Positions 54,600 to 64,000 of a stretch of 64,000 nucleotides of DNA are shown here, piece by piece. Under the pieces are notes generated by a model. It did no database searches. It was not told the DNA's origin and saw only the letters and a list, made by a program, of their open reading frames with translations. The stretch comes from Thermaerobacillus caldiproteolyticus (GTDB lineage: Bacteria > Bacillota > Bacilli > Bacillales > Anoxybacillaceae). Position numbers and translations under genes: made by a program. Numbering within the stretch: the stretch's first letter is position 1; every line of letters starts with the position of its first letter. Where the stretch lies: contig NZ_JACDUT010000001.1 of NCBI RefSeq assembly GCF_013761245.1, forward strand, positions 62,001 through 126,000, given 5' to 3'.

Positions 54600-56640
54600 C
54601 GAGAGCCACCCCCATGTCTTTCATAAATTCCGCCAGCGTATCATAACAATTGGAACCGATATGAATAAAGCCATCGATGCCTGATTGGACAAATGTTTTC
54701 TCGATTTCAGGAGATTGTTTACCTGCAACATATAATTTCAAATGAGGATTCGCTTTTTTCAGTTCCGCTGCAATCGTCGGAACAGTATCCGTGTAGCTTT
54801 CGTCTGAACCGCAAATGATATAATGCGTACCTTGAAAAGAAAGCGCTCCTTGTACTGCTTCTTCGGCTGACATATAGCCGTTATTTTTCACCACTTCCAA
54901 GCCGCCAGCCTCAAAAAAGCCCGTAATAAAGTCGGCTCTCGCTTTATGGTTCGGAATCGGTCCGAGGTTGATGAGATGCACCGTTGGACGTCTTCCATGT
55001 TTTTCCGAATAAACTTCCGACGCTTTTCGTAACTGCTCAAACGGTTCAGCTAACCGCCATTGCGGAATTGGCTGAATCGCGATGGATGGGCCGGTTGCTG
55101 CTAATGCTTGGTTGATTTCTTGAGCGGACGCTCGACAGGAAACCATGGCAATCGCTGTTTCTGTAAATTTTTTCGCATCGAACCCTGCTTTTAATTGCGC
55201 AATATTCTCTTCATTAAGCGGTAAATCAAAAGATATACTTGCATTATTGTTTCCTTCAGCTTTTTGCACCGTTGGCTCCGCCAAGTTTGCATAGAAGTTC
55301 GTGCCGACAATTTTTTCTTTGCGCGTTTTCACATTGTTCTTTCGTAATGCGGCGACTTTTTCCACTTCGGCTTGCACAAAACCTTCTTCGAGCGCTTTTG
55401 TGATGCCGCCCTTTGCCTCAATCTGTTGGAACAGATTCCACGCCTCCTGTGCTACTTGTACCGTTAATGTCTCCACATAGTAAGAACCGCCAGCTGGGTC
55501 AATGACTCTACCAATATGCGCTTCCTCAAGCAAAATCAACTGCGTATTGCGGGCAATTCTTCGTGAAAACTCATCCGCTTGTTGAATCGCTTCATCGAAT
55601 GGTGATACATGAAGACTGTTCGCTCCGCCGACCGTTGCCGCAAATGCTTCCGTCGTTGCGCGAAGCATATTCACATATGGGTCGTATATCGTCTTAGTAA
55701 AATGAGATGTGCGCGCATGAATGACCATCTTTTGCGATTCCTTATTGCCGCCAAACGCTTGCACAATATTGGACCAAATCAAACGCGCTGCACGAAGTTT
55801 CGCAATTTCCATAAAGAAATTCGAGCCGATTTCCAATGAAAAGCTGATTCGTTGCGCTACTTCATCAATGGTTAACCCTCTGTTTAGACACTCGTTCAAA
55901 TATTCCACCGCCGTTGCAAACACAAACGCCAGTTCTTGCACCGCGTTCGCTCCGCCATTATGATATGGTTCGCCGCGAACGAGAATCGTCTTGACATACG
56001 CCCTCTCTTTTTTCGCCCATTTTGTCACATCGGCCATGACATCATATAATGTAGATAAGGAAGAGGATAATTGCCCTTTTTCCACAAGAATAGAAATCGG
56101 ATCCATACCAATCGTGCCGCGTACAATGCCAAGCGGAATTTGCTGGTTTTGTAAATGGGCTGTTAACAAAGCAAAAAACGAAAGCGAATTTTCTCCTGCA
56201 TCGACGCGAAGAGAGTAATCAATCAGAGAAATTCCTGAGAACATTTCTTCTATATCATGAAGTGACTGGATAGAAAAACCTAGCCGATCCAGCACAAGAT
56301 GTATTTCCGTTTGACCTCTTTCCAGATCGTTCTTAACAATCTCATTCCATTCTTTCGGGCTGCGTGCTGAAATTTCTTGGCTGACTGCCCATGGTTCGCG
56401 AATGTATCCATTTACCTCAACCCCGCGAACGTAACGCGGAAACCCCGGATATTGTTCCATATGCTCAAGTGATTCGACATCTTCACGCGTATAAATTGGT
56501 TTAATGAGCAGATTTTCATAAGTCGTTGAATAAAGCTTTTCAAATGGTTTTCCTTTTAAGGACTTCTCTACTTCTCGTTTCCATTCCTCATAACTTGGAA
56601 GCGGAAACGACTGATTTTTCATCATAGAAATATCCGTCAC
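54592..56640 (-). CDS. mutA: Methylmalonyl-CoA mutase, small subunit
   Basis: Structural, non-catalytic partner of MutB, 682 residues. It has the same two-domain layout, but the C-terminal cobalamin domain lacks DxHxxG ([14 protein letters not shown] at that place), as usual for the small subunit. [20 protein letters not shown] and [10 protein letters not shown] are recognisable. First gene of mutA-mutB-meaB, with a promoter about 100 bases upstream; a terminator separates it from bkdB. Confidence 0.93.
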   Translation of the reverse strand: MTDISMMKNQSFPLPSYEEWKREVEKSLKGKPFEKLYSTTYENLLIKPIYTREDVESLEHMEQYPGFPRYVRGVEVNGYIREPWAVSQEISARSPKEWNEIVKNDLERGQTEIHLVLDRLGFSIQSLHDIEEMFSGISLIDYSLRVDAGENSLSFFALLTAHLQNQQIPLGIVRGTIGMDPISILVEKGQLSSSLSTLYDVMADVTKWAKKERAYVKTILVRGEPYHNGGANAVQELAFVFATAVEYLNECLNRGLTIDEVAQRISFSLEIGSNFFMEIAKLRAARLIWSNIVQAFGGNKESQKMVIHARTSHFTKTIYDPYVNMLRATTEAFAATVGGANSLHVSPFDEAIQQADEFSRRIARNTQLILLEEAHIGRVIDPAGGSYYVETLTVQVAQEAWNLFQQIEAKGGITKALEEGFVQAEVEKVAALRKNNVKTRKEKIVGTNFYANLAEPTVQKAEGNNNASISFDLPLNEENIAQLKAGFDAKKFTETAIAMVSCRASAQEINQALAATGPSIAIQPIPQWRLAEPFEQLRKASEVYSEKHGRRPTVHLINLGPIPNHKARADFITGFFEAGGLEVVKNNGYMSAEEAVQGALSFQGTHYIICGSDESYTDTVPTIAAELKKANPHLKLYVAGKQSPEIEKTFVQSGIDGFIHIGSNCYDTLAEFMKDMGVALDE

Positions 56641-56709
56641 GAATCGTCCCTCCCTTTATGTACCGAAAGCTACTTCTCCCATCCTTTTTAAAGAAATCGC
56701 TTACTTTTC

Positions 56710-56724
56710 AATTTTTAGAAATAT
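56710..56724 (-). promoter_or_regulatory. CodY-box-like sequence at the mutA start region
   Basis: ATATTTCTAAAAATT matches the CodY box AATTTTCWGAAAATT at 12 of 15 positions and lies just downstream of the proposed start point. Three mismatches are common among real sites but also arise by chance in AT-rich DNA. Confidence 0.35.
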
Positions 56725-56737
56725 TCACTGTATATTT

Positions 56738-56766
56738 ATTGTAGTATATGGATAACGTTCTAGCAA
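56738..56766 (-). promoter_or_regulatory. Sigma-A promoter of mutA-mutB-meaB
   Basis: TTGCTA, 17 bases, TACAAT on the minus strand. Good spacing and a near-consensus -10. Confidence 0.6.
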
Positions 56767-56771
56767 TGAAC

Positions 56772-56806
56772 AAAAATCCACCGCAACGTTTGCAGTGGAT
56801 TTTTTT
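56772..56806 (-). terminator. Terminator after bkdB
   Basis: AAAATCCAC..GCAA and TTGC..GTGGATTTT stem with one mismatch and a 3-base loop; T-run on the plus strand and TTTTTG on the minus strand. Confidence 0.75.
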
Positions 56807-56813
56807 CGCATTA

Positions 56814-58130
56814 TTAATAAATTGGCGTATTGTCTTTAGATACATTTTCTAAAATTTCTTTCACACGTGCGAGGAAACGGCCGCAAATTAAACCGTCAAG
56901 TACGCGATGGTCCAGGGATAGACACAAGTTAACCATGTCGCGTATAGCGATCATGCCGTCTTTGACAACCGGGCGTTTGACGATCGATTCGACTTGTAAA
57001 ATCGCCGCTTGCGGATAGTTGATGATCCCCATCGATTGAACAGAACCGAATGAACCGGTGTTGTTCACCGTGAACGTTCCGCCTTGCATATCTTCTGGAC
57101 GAAGTTTGCCTGCGCGCACTTTTGCGGCTAACTCGGCAATTTCACGTGCAATTCCTTTAATTGATTTTTCGTCAGCATGCTTAATAACAGGCACGAATAA
57201 TGCGTCGTCTGTCGCAACAGCGATCGAGATATTAATGTCTTTTTTCTGAACGATCTTGTCACCCGCCCACATAGAGTTGATTTGCGGGAATTCTTTTAAC
57301 GCTTGCGCAACCGCTTTGACGAAGAACGCAAAGTAGGTTAAGTTAAAGCCTTCGCGTTTTTTGAATTCGTCTTTAATTGAATCGCGGTAAGCGACTAAAT
57401 TCGTGACATCGACTTCGACCATTGTCCATGCGTGTGGCGCTTCGTGCTTACTGCGAAGCATGTTCGCTGCAATCGCTTTGCGTACAGGTGTCACCGGAAT
57501 TTCAATATCACCTGCTTGAACAGGAACGTTCGGTGCCGCTGGTTGTTTTGGAGCGGCAGCTGGTTCCGCTTTTGGCGCTTCTTGAGTCGGTTGTGGTGCA
57601 GCAGCTGGTTGAGCTGGAGCAGCAGGTTTTTGATCAGCTGCCGGAATATGACCAGACTCGATGAGCTTCAGAAGGTCTTTGCGCGTAATGCGTCCGCCCA
57701 TCCCTGTTCCTTGTACTTGTTCAAGATCAATATTGTGCTCTTGAGCAAGACGAAGAACAGCTGGTGAATAACGGCCTTTATTTGCCCCGGCTGGCTTTTT
57801 AGGTGCTGGAGCAGCTTCCGCTTTTGGCGCTTCTGCTGTCGGTGCTTCCTCTTGTTTCGTTTCCGCTGCTGGTGCTCCCGTACCTTCTCCCTCTACTTCG
57901 ATTGTACAAATCACCGCACCAACTGGTAATGTTTCACCTTCGCTAGCGATTAATTCTTTAATGACGCCCGTAAAAGATGAAGGGATCTCTGCGTTGACTT
58001 TATCTGTCATCACTTCTGCGATTGGGTCGTATTTATTCACTTTGTCGCCGACGGAAACGAGCCACTTGCTAATTGTACCTTCGGTGACACTTTCACCTAG
58101 CTGAGGCATTGTAATTTGTTCAATTGCCAC
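56814..58130 (-). CDS. bkdB: Branched-chain alpha-keto acid dehydrogenase E2 (dihydrolipoyl transacylase)
   Basis: Core of the BKD complex, 438 residues. Lipoyl domain with the lipoylated Lys in EVMTDKVNAEIPSS (about 37-50), an Ala/Pro/Glu-rich linker, an E3/E1-binding domain (RYSPAVLRLAQEHNI, about 120-155), a second linker, then the catalytic domain with the HxxxDG-type motif LSLDHRVLDG near the C-terminus. Transfers branched acyl groups from lipoamide to CoA. A 175-base structured gap separates it from bkdAB. Confidence 0.94.
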   Translation of the reverse strand: MAIEQITMPQLGESVTEGTISKWLVSVGDKVNKYDPIAEVMTDKVNAEIPSSFTGVIKELIASEGETLPVGAVICTIEVEGEGTGAPAAETKQEEAPTAEAPKAEAAPAPKKPAGANKGRYSPAVLRLAQEHNIDLEQVQGTGMGGRITRKDLLKLIESGHIPAADQKPAAPAQPAAAPQPTQEAPKAEPAAAPKQPAAPNVPVQAGDIEIPVTPVRKAIAANMLRSKHEAPHAWTMVEVDVTNLVAYRDSIKDEFKKREGFNLTYFAFFVKAVAQALKEFPQINSMWAGDKIVQKKDINISIAVATDDALFVPVIKHADEKSIKGIAREIAELAAKVRAGKLRPEDMQGGTFTVNNTGSFGSVQSMGIINYPQAAILQVESIVKRPVVKDGMIAIRDMVNLCLSLDHRVLDGLICGRFLARVKEILENVSKDNTPIY

Positions 58131-58199
58131 ATCGATTACCTCCTATCTTGATTAAAAGCTGTTTAAGAAAGCTGTGGCTAGATGCATGCTTATTAAAAT

Positions 58200-58252
58200 C
58201 GAACAAGAACGAAAGCGGGCATGATTGCGCCCACATCATCGTCCTTTGTTCG
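58200..58252 (-). other. Structured intercistronic hairpin between bkdAB and bkdB
   Basis: On the transcript CGAACAA/TTGTTCG and ACGA/TCGT form an outer stem, and GGGCGC/GCGGGC-type pairing an inner one, in a 175-base gap with no gene. No T-run follows, so it is not a standard terminator. It could set the relative level of E2 and E1 by RNA processing. Confidence 0.45.
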
Positions 58253-58305
58253 GCTTTTACTACGCATAAGCGTGACAATACAATCAAAAAATGGCCGACA
58301 TTCCA

Positions 58306-59289
58306 TTAAAATGCTGCTAATTCTCGCATTGCTTTTTCTACTTTATCAGGGTTTACCATGAAGAATTTCTCCATTGTTGGAGCATATGGCATCGCCGGCA
58401 CATCAGGACCAGCTAGACGCATAATTGGCGCATCTAAATCAAATAAGCAATGTTCCGCGATAATCGCAGCCACTTCGCTCATGATGCTTCCTTCTTTGTT
58501 ATCTTCTGTAACAAGAAGCACTTTCCCCGTTTTGCTTGCCGCTTCGATGATCGCTTCTTTGTCTAACGGATACACCGTACGCAAGTCTAATACATGAGCA
58601 GAAATGCCGTCTTGCGCTACCCTTTCTGCCGCTTGAAGCGCAAAGTGTACACATAGACCATACGTAATAACCGTAATATCTTCTCCTTCGCGTTTGACGT
58701 CCGCTTTCCCAATTGGCAATACATAATCGTCCGCAGGAACTTCACCTTTAATTAAGCGGTAAGCACGCTTATGCTCGAAGAACAATACTGGGTCTTCATC
58801 ACGAATTGCTGCTTTTAATAACCCTTTCACGTCATAAGGAGTCGATGGCATGACAATTTTTAAGCCTGGTTGATTCGCAAACACCGCTTCAACAGATTGC
58901 GAGTGGTAAAGCGCTCCGTGAACACCGCCGCCATATGGTGCACGAATGACAATCGGGCAGTTCCAATCATTATTAGAGCGATAACGAATCCGTGCCGCTT
59001 CAGAAATGATTTGATTCACTGCTGGCATGATGAAATCGGCAAATTGTATTTCTGCAATTGGGCGCAATCCGTACATCGCTGCACCGATTCCGACACCAAC
59101 GATTGCTGATTCTGCTAAAGGCGTATCAATGACGCGTTCTTCACCAAATTGCTCGTACAATCCTTGGGTCGCTTTAAATACCCCACCTTTTTTTCCTACG
59201 TCTTCCCCTAATACGAACACGCGGGAATCTCGTTCCATTTCCTCCCGGATCGCCATCGTAACGGCATCAATATATGAAATGACTGGCAT
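58306..59289 (-). CDS. bkdAB: Branched-chain alpha-keto acid dehydrogenase E1 beta subunit
   Basis: Transketolase-like beta subunit of 327 residues. Blocks: FVLGEDVGKKGGVFKATQGL, RAPYGGGVHGALYHSQSVEA and VLLVTEDNKEGS in the C-terminal domain. Together with BkdAA it decarboxylates the 2-keto acids of Val, Leu and Ile. The start follows bkdAA by 13 bases. Confidence 0.95.
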   Translation of the reverse strand: MPVISYIDAVTMAIREEMERDSRVFVLGEDVGKKGGVFKATQGLYEQFGEERVIDTPLAESAIVGVGIGAAMYGLRPIAEIQFADFIMPAVNQIISEAARIRYRSNNDWNCPIVIRAPYGGGVHGALYHSQSVEAVFANQPGLKIVMPSTPYDVKGLLKAAIRDEDPVLFFEHKRAYRLIKGEVPADDYVLPIGKADVKREGEDITVITYGLCVHFALQAAERVAQDGISAHVLDLRTVYPLDKEAIIEAASKTGKVLLVTEDNKEGSIMSEVAAIIAEHCLFDLDAPIMRLAGPDVPAMPYAPTMEKFFMVNPDKVEKAMRELAAF

Positions 59290-59302
59290 TCTTCGTTCCT
59301 CC

Positions 59303-60298
59303 TTACTTCTCAGCGTATACGTACTTTAATGCGTGTTCTGGTTCCGCATACGGTGCTTTTTCCGCATAATCTGTCGCTTCGTTTACTTGTTTTGTGATGC
59401 GATCGTGAATTTCTTTTTCTAGCTCGTCCGTTAGCACGCCTAATTCTTTTAAGTAATTCGCAAATAAAAAAATTGGATCTTTGGCGCGCGCTTCGGCTAA
59501 TTCTTCAGGTGTGCGATAAGCGCGGTCATCGTCATCAGAAGAGTGAGCCGTTAAACGGTAAGAAACCGTTTCGATTAATGTCGGACCTTCGCCGCGGCGA
59601 GCACGATCAGCCGCTTCTTTTACGACTTTATATACTTCTAATGGATCATTTCCATCTACCGTATAGCCAGGCATACCGTAACCGATTGCACGGTCAGACA
59701 CTTTTTCGCATGCTAATTGTTTTTCTATCGGAACAGAGATTGCATATTTATTGTTTTCGCACATGAAGATAACCGGTAACTTATGAACACCGGCAAAGTT
59801 GGCCCCTTCATGGAAGTCACCTTGGTTCGAAGACCCTTCACCAAATGTCACGAATGTAATGAAGTCTTTTTTCTCCATTTTCGCCGCTAATGCGATACCA
59901 ACCGCATGTGGCACTTGTGTTGTTACCGGTGAAGAACCTGTAACGATGCGGTTTTTCTTTTTTCCAAAGTGACCAGGCATTTGACGGCCGCCAGAGTTTG
60001 GATCTTCCGCTTTCGCAAACGCGGAAAGCATTAATTCTGTTGGTGTCATACCGAATGTTAACACAACACCCATGTCGCGATAGTAAGGTAAGACGTAGTC
60101 TTTCGTGCGATCTAAAGCGAATGCAGCTCCGACTTGAGCCGCTTCTTGTCCTTGACAAGAGATGACAAACGGGATTTTACCAGCACGGTTTAAAAGCCAC
60201 ATGCGCTCGTCGATTTTCCGAGCTAACAACATCGTTTCATACATCTCTAATACTGTTTCATCACTTAAGCCTAACGCTTGATGACGATTTTCAGCCAT
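59303..60298 (-). CDS. bkdAA: Branched-chain alpha-keto acid dehydrogenase E1 alpha subunit
   Basis: Thiamine-diphosphate subunit of 331 residues. The TPP motif runs from TFGEGSSNQGDFHEG to PVIFMCENN (about residues 155-185). The phosphorylation-loop-like RLTAHSSDDDDRAYR is also present. ATG 60298 has GGAGG 8 bases upstream. Follows lpdV by 22 bases. Confidence 0.95.
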   Translation of the reverse strand: MAENRHQALGLSDETVLEMYETMLLARKIDERMWLLNRAGKIPFVISCQGQEAAQVGAAFALDRTKDYVLPYYRDMGVVLTFGMTPTELMLSAFAKAEDPNSGGRQMPGHFGKKKNRIVTGSSPVTTQVPHAVGIALAAKMEKKDFITFVTFGEGSSNQGDFHEGANFAGVHKLPVIFMCENNKYAISVPIEKQLACEKVSDRAIGYGMPGYTVDGNDPLEVYKVVKEAADRARRGEGPTLIETVSYRLTAHSSDDDDRAYRTPEELAEARAKDPIFLFANYLKELGVLTDELEKEIHDRITKQVNEATDYAEKAPYAEPEHALKYVYAEK

Positions 60299-60320
60299 CA
60301 AAACAACCTCCCTTTATCCA

Positions 60321-61742
60321 TTAAAAATGAATCGCTTTCCCATCAACAGCCAACGCAGCTTCTGCCATCGCTTCTGATAATGTTGGATGCGGATGAATGG
60401 TGTGGGCAACTTCCCATGGAGTTGCGTCAAGCACACGTGCAAGACCTGCTTCAGAAATCATGTCTGTCACATGAGGTCCTACCATATGAACGCCGAGCAA
60501 GTCATTTGTCTCTTCATCAGCAACAATTTTAACGAATCCGTCAGCTTCTCCGAATACAAGCGCTTTACCAATCGCTTTGAACGGGAATTTACCAACTTTT
60601 ACTTTATACCCTTTTTCTTTTGCCTCTTCTTCCGTTAAACCGACGCTTGCTACTTCCGGACGGCTGTACACGCATTTTGAAATCATTGTATAGTCAATCG
60701 GTGATGGATTTTGGCCGGCAATATGTTCAACAGCGACAATTCCTTCGTGAGAAGCGACATGAGCAAGTTGTAAGCCGCCAATAACATCGCCAATTGCATA
60801 AATATGAGACTCTTTTGTTTGATAGAATTCATTGGTTTGAATGAAGCCTTTTTCCACAATGATATCTGTATTTTCTAAACCGATCCCCTCAATATTTGCC
60901 TGACGACCGACAGAAACAAGCATTTTTTCCGCTGTGAACGCTTTTTGTTCGCCTTTATGTTCAGCTTTAATGGTTACACCGTTCCTTTTTTCAAGTGTTT
61001 CAGGCAATACTTTTGCATTCGTTACAATATTAATGCCACGTTGTTTTAATAATTTTTCCACTTCTTTTGAAACGTCGCGGTCTTCAGTTGGTAAAATGCG
61101 ATCAGCATACTCTAATACCGTTACTTCAACGCCGAAATCATTTAACATGGAAGCCCACTCGATACCAATGACTCCTCCACCGACGATGATGATTGATGCT
61201 GGAAGCTTCTCTAATTGTAACGCCTCATCAGATGTAATCACATATTCACCGTCAATGTCTAATCCCGGTAACGTACGTGGACGAGATCCTGTGGCAATGA
61301 TGACGTTTTTCGGAACAAGCATTTCGTTTTCGCCGCCATTGTTCAATTCAACAGAAATCGTTCCTGGCATTGGCGAGAAGATCGACGGACCTAAAATGCG
61401 GCCTGTTCCTTCATACACATCAATTTTTCCTTTTTTCATTAAGTGTTGAACACCTTTATGCAGCTGCTCAACAATTTTACCTTTGCGCTCTTGCACTTTT
61501 ACAAAATCCAATTTCACATCATTAACAAATACGCCAAATTTTTCGCTTTCTTTTGTTTGTGCGTATACTTCCGCGCTGCGAAGCAATGCTTTACTTGGAA
61601 TGCAACCGGCATGTAAGCACGTACCGCCAAGTTTTCCTTTTTCCACTACTGCTGTTTTTATCCCAAGTTGTGCCGCACGAATCGCCGCTACATATCCGCC
61701 TGTACCACCGCCTAATATGACGAGATCGTATTCTTTTGCCAT
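60321..61742 (-). CDS. lpdV: Dihydrolipoyl dehydrogenase of the BKD complex (E3)
   Basis: FAD disulfide oxidoreductase of 473 residues that reoxidises E2-bound dihydrolipoamide with NAD. FAD motif LVILGGGTGGYVAAIRAAQL, redox disulfide GGTCLHAGCIPSK, NAD motif IIVGGGVIGIEWASML, and the active-site His-Glu in HPHPTLSEAM. It is LpdV rather than PdhD by its place in the bkd operon. Confidence 0.95.
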   Translation of the reverse strand: MAKEYDLVILGGGTGGYVAAIRAAQLGIKTAVVEKGKLGGTCLHAGCIPSKALLRSAEVYAQTKESEKFGVFVNDVKLDFVKVQERKGKIVEQLHKGVQHLMKKGKIDVYEGTGRILGPSIFSPMPGTISVELNNGGENEMLVPKNVIIATGSRPRTLPGLDIDGEYVITSDEALQLEKLPASIIIVGGGVIGIEWASMLNDFGVEVTVLEYADRILPTEDRDVSKEVEKLLKQRGINIVTNAKVLPETLEKRNGVTIKAEHKGEQKAFTAEKMLVSVGRQANIEGIGLENTDIIVEKGFIQTNEFYQTKESHIYAIGDVIGGLQLAHVASHEGIVAVEHIAGQNPSPIDYTMISKCVYSRPEVASVGLTEEEAKEKGYKVKVGKFPFKAIGKALVFGEADGFVKIVADEETNDLLGVHMVGPHVTDMISEAGLARVLDATPWEVAHTIHPHPTLSEAMAEAALAVDGKAIHF

Positions 61743-61758
61743 CAATGCCCGCTCCTTC

Positions 61759-62871
61759 CTATTGCATCACTTTTGTTTTCACCGAATTTCCCGGATATTC
61801 CTTTTCTTCTTCTTCGCCGCGTAAGACACGCAATGCACCTTCTGCAAGCGCTTGCAACTCGTTTTCCCCCGGGTGAACAATCACATCAGCAATCCATTTT
61901 ACGCGGTCAGCAATTTCTTTAACGAATTCTTTTCCATAAGCTAGTCCGCCCGTTAAAATGATCGCGTCTACTTTTCCGGCTAATACGGCACTGGCAGCAC
62001 CAATTTCTTTTGCTACTTGGTAAGCCATTGCACTGTAAACTAGTTTTGCCTTTTGATCCCCTTCTTCAATCATTTTTTCGACTTTCACGGCATCATTCGT
62101 TCCGAGATAACCGACTAATCCGCCTTGACCAACTAACATTTTCATAATTTCATCGCGATAATATTCACCTGAAAAGCATAGGGAAACAAGATCGCCTGCC
62201 GGCACTGTACCAGCACGTTCAGGACTGAACGGACCTTCGCCGTCTAATCCGTTGTTTACGTCAACTACCCTTCCTTGTTTATGAGCGCCAACCGTGATTC
62301 CACCGCCCATATGAGTGACAATCAAATTTAATTCCTCATATTTTTTACCAAGCTGCTTTGCGACACGACGAGCAACGGCTTTTTGGTTTAAAGCGTGGAA
62401 AATGCTCCTTCGTTCAATGAGGGAAAAACCGGAAATTCTCGCTATTGGCTCAAGCTCATCGACTACAACCGGGTCAACGATAAACGCGGGGATATTTAAC
62501 GCAGATGCGATTTCATGAGCTAAAATACCGCCAAGGTTAGAAGCATGCTGGCCTGCATAACCTTTACGTAAATCTTCTAGCATTTGCTCATTAACGCGAT
62601 ACGTTCCCCCTTCAATCGGGCGCAATAAACCGCCGCGACCGCAAACGGCGCTTAACTTTGAAATGTTTATTCCTTCTTCGTCAAGCGCATCCAGAATCGT
62701 TTGTTTCCGAAATTCATATTGCTCAATAATTGATTGATATTTCTGTAATATTTCGGTATCATGGCGGATTGTTTTCTCAAAAATGGAACGTTCATTATCA
62801 AATACGCCAATTTTTGTTGAAGTGGATCCAGGATTAATGACTAAAATGCGAAATTCTTTCTCCTCTTGCAA
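61759..62871 (-). CDS. buk: Butyrate kinase (branched-chain acyl phosphate kinase)
   Basis: Acetokinase-family kinase of 370 residues. It makes ATP from butyryl/isobutyryl phosphate and ADP, with Ptb (outside the window) providing the acyl phosphate. ATP-binding start [15 protein letters not shown] and [13 protein letters not shown] are conserved. TTG 62871 is chosen: GGAGG lies 8 bases before it, inside the longer ATG frame, which has no ribosome site. A long hairpin precedes it. Confidence 0.93.
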   Translation of the reverse strand: MQEEKEFRILVINPGSTSTKIGVFDNERSIFEKTIRHDTEILQKYQSIIEQYEFRKQTILDALDEEGINISKLSAVCGRGGLLRPIEGGTYRVNEQMLEDLRKGYAGQHASNLGGILAHEIASALNIPAFIVDPVVVDELEPIARISGFSLIERRSIFHALNQKAVARRVAKQLGKKYEELNLIVTHMGGGITVGAHKQGRVVDVNNGLDGEGPFSPERAGTVPAGDLVSLCFSGEYYRDEIMKMLVGQGGLVGYLGTNDAVKVEKMIEEGDQKAKLVYSAMAYQVAKEIGAASAVLAGKVDAIILTGGLAYGKEFVKEIADRVKWIADVIVHPGENELQALAEGALRVLRGEEEEKEYPGNSVKTKVMQ

Positions 62872-62891
62872 GGTTCCAACCTCCATTTTTT

Positions 62892-62930
62892 GCGATGAAA
62901 GCGAGAAAAGATCGTTCTCGCTTTCATCGC
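62892..62930 (-). other. Perfect 16-bp intercistronic hairpin before buk
   Basis: GCGATGAAAGCGAGAA and TTCTCGCTTTCATCGC enclose a 7-base loop. It starts 9 bases after bcd and ends about 6 bases before the buk ribosome site. No T-run follows on the coding strand, so it is probably an mRNA processing or stability element rather than a terminator. Confidence 0.65.
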
Positions 62931-62939
62931 TTATTTTAT

Positions 62940-64000
62940 TTAGCGATTGCGGCGACGGCTCAAAATATGTTGGCCATTTTGTAAAAATTGACTGCGGGAT
63001 TTGCGCATTTTTTCAATGCGTTCTTCTGCTAAACGGTCTGCTGCTTTATAAGTTGGGATGTTGTCGCGTTTAGAGATTTCAAATACTTTTTCAATGTTGT
63101 TGTAAATTTGTTCCACTTTCTTTAAGGCACGTTCGCGATTGTAACCATATAATTCGTCAGCGACGTTGATCACACCGCCAGCGTTGATCACATAGTCAGG
63201 AGCATATACGATGCCCATTTCATGAATGATGTCGCCATGTCTTGCTTCTTTTAATTGGTTGTTCGCCGCCCCAGCGATGACTTTTGCTTTTAATTGCGGA
63301 ATGGTTTGGTCATTAATGATGCCGCCAAGTGCGCATGGAGCAAAAATGTCGCAGTCTACTCCGTAAATATCGTTCGGGTCCACCGCTTTTGCATCAAATT
63401 CCTCTACTACACGTTGCACCGCCTCTTTGTTAATGTCTGTCACAATTAGTTTTGCGCCTTCTTCATGAAGGTGACGGCATAAGTTGTAAGCAACATTTCC
63501 AACCCCTTGTACAGCGATGACTTTTCCTTCTAAGGAATCTGTTCCGAACGCTTCTTTCGCTGCGGCTTTCATCCCACGATAAACCCCGTATGCTGTTACA
63601 GGAGATGGATTACCGGATGAACCGAATTCAGGGGAAATGCCTGTTACATAATCCGTTTCTTGATAAATGATGTCCATGTCTGCAACGGTTGTACCAACAT
63701 CTTCAGCAGTGATGTAGCGGCCGTTTAATCCTTGAATGAAGCGGCCAAACGCACGGAACATCGCTTCGTTTTTATCTTTGCGCGGGTCGCCGATAATAAC
63801 TGTTTTACCACCGCCAAGGTTTAAACCGGCTGCAGCGTTTTTGTAAGTCATACCACGTGCTAAACGAAGCGCGTCTTCAATTGCTGCTTCCTCTGATTCG
63901 TACATCCACATACGTGTACCGCCTAAAGCTGGTCCTAATGTTGTATCATGAATGGCAATAATTGCTTTTAATCCTGACTCTTTGTCCTGGCAGAATAATA
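62940..64000 (-). CDS. bcd: Leucine dehydrogenase (branched-chain amino acid dehydrogenase), 5' end outside window
   Basis: C-terminal ~353 residues of an NAD-dependent Glu/Leu/Phe/Val dehydrogenase; only the first few codons are missing. It oxidatively deaminates Leu, Val and Ile to the 2-keto acids used by BKD. The catalytic Gly-rich block and Lys are in [17 protein letters not shown], the NAD motif in [12 protein letters not shown], and the frame upstream reads [20 protein letters not shown]. It heads buk-lpdV-bkd as in B. subtilis. Confidence 0.95.
   Translation of the reverse strand, partial: LFCQDKESGLKAIIAIHDTTLGPALGGTRMWMYESEEAAIEDALRLARGMTYKNAAAGLNLGGGKTVIIGDPRKDKNEAMFRAFGRFIQGLNGRYITAEDVGTTVADMDIIYQETDYVTGISPEFGSSGNPSPVTAYGVYRGMKAAAKEAFGTDSLEGKVIAVQGVGNVAYNLCRHLHEEGAKLIVTDINKEAVQRVVEEFDAKAVDPNDIYGVDCDIFAPCALGGIINDQTIPQLKAKVIAGAANNQLKEARHGDIIHEMGIVYAPDYVINAGGVINVADELYGYNRERALKKVEQIYNNIEKVFEISKRDNIPTYKAADRLAEERIEKMRKSRSQFLQNGQHILSRRRNR

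Overview
The window looks like chromosome from a spore-forming, moderately low-GC Bacillaceae, most like the Geobacillus/Parageobacillus/Anoxybacillus group. This is an inference from protein similarity and gene order. The order follows the Bacillus subtilis block running from spoVA/spoIIA through the yqk, yqj and yqi genes to bkd. Methylmalonyl-CoA mutase genes are added next to bkd, as in thermophilic bacilli. Most genes lie on the minus strand. I see no rRNA, tRNA, CRISPR array or intact insertion sequence.

Region 1 (1-12.8 kb): the end of spoVA, the spoIIA operon (anti-anti-sigma, anti-sigma, sigma-F), dacF, a nucleoside phosphorolysis set (pdp, purine nucleoside phosphorylase, phosphopentomutase), xerD, fur, spoIIM, an endonuclease Q family gene overlapping nudF, and an aldo/keto reductase. 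A perfect 7-1-7 Fur box overlaps the spoIIM stop codon upstream of fur.

Region 2 (12.8-22.1 kb): conserved small yqk genes interrupted by a deoR-nupC-pdp-deoC-cdd deoxynucleoside operon. This operon has a perfect cre site and brings a second pdp. A CDGSH iron-sulfur protein, an SDR and a metallo-hydrolase follow.

Region 3 (22.2-30.4 kb): T-box-controlled proI, a frameshifted alpha/beta hydrolase, namA, RNase Z, and the oxidative pentose phosphate genes zwf and gndA with a cyclase-family gene.

Region 4 (30.4-38.7 kb) is the accessory and decaying part. It holds a His/Tyr/Pro-rich small protein, two copies of a cheW-hepT module (one cheW intact, everything else broken), fragments of a group II intron reverse transcriptase and a TnpB, a broken ykoQ phosphoesterase beside ykoP and ykoN, an alkaline-phosphatase-superfamily gene, and a DUF1657 protein with a poly-Gln tail.

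Region 5 (38.7-50.4 kb): yqjE peptidase, three small accessory genes, acyl-CoA carboxylase beta and methylmalonyl-CoA epimerase, the Prli42 miniprotein, an L,D-transpeptidase, yqjA, an arginine-type ABC transporter, bacilliredoxin, and two overlapping tiny ORFs, one Trp-rich.

Region 6 (50.4-64 kb): meaB, mutB, mutA, then bkdB, bkdAB, bkdAA, lpdV, buk and bcd. With the carboxylase and epimerase of region 5, the window encodes much of the route from branched-chain amino acids through branched acyl-CoA and propionyl-CoA to succinyl-CoA.

Intergenic regions carry related repeat elements that start near CTGTCTAGCT and end in a CCGCTTTT-type tail.
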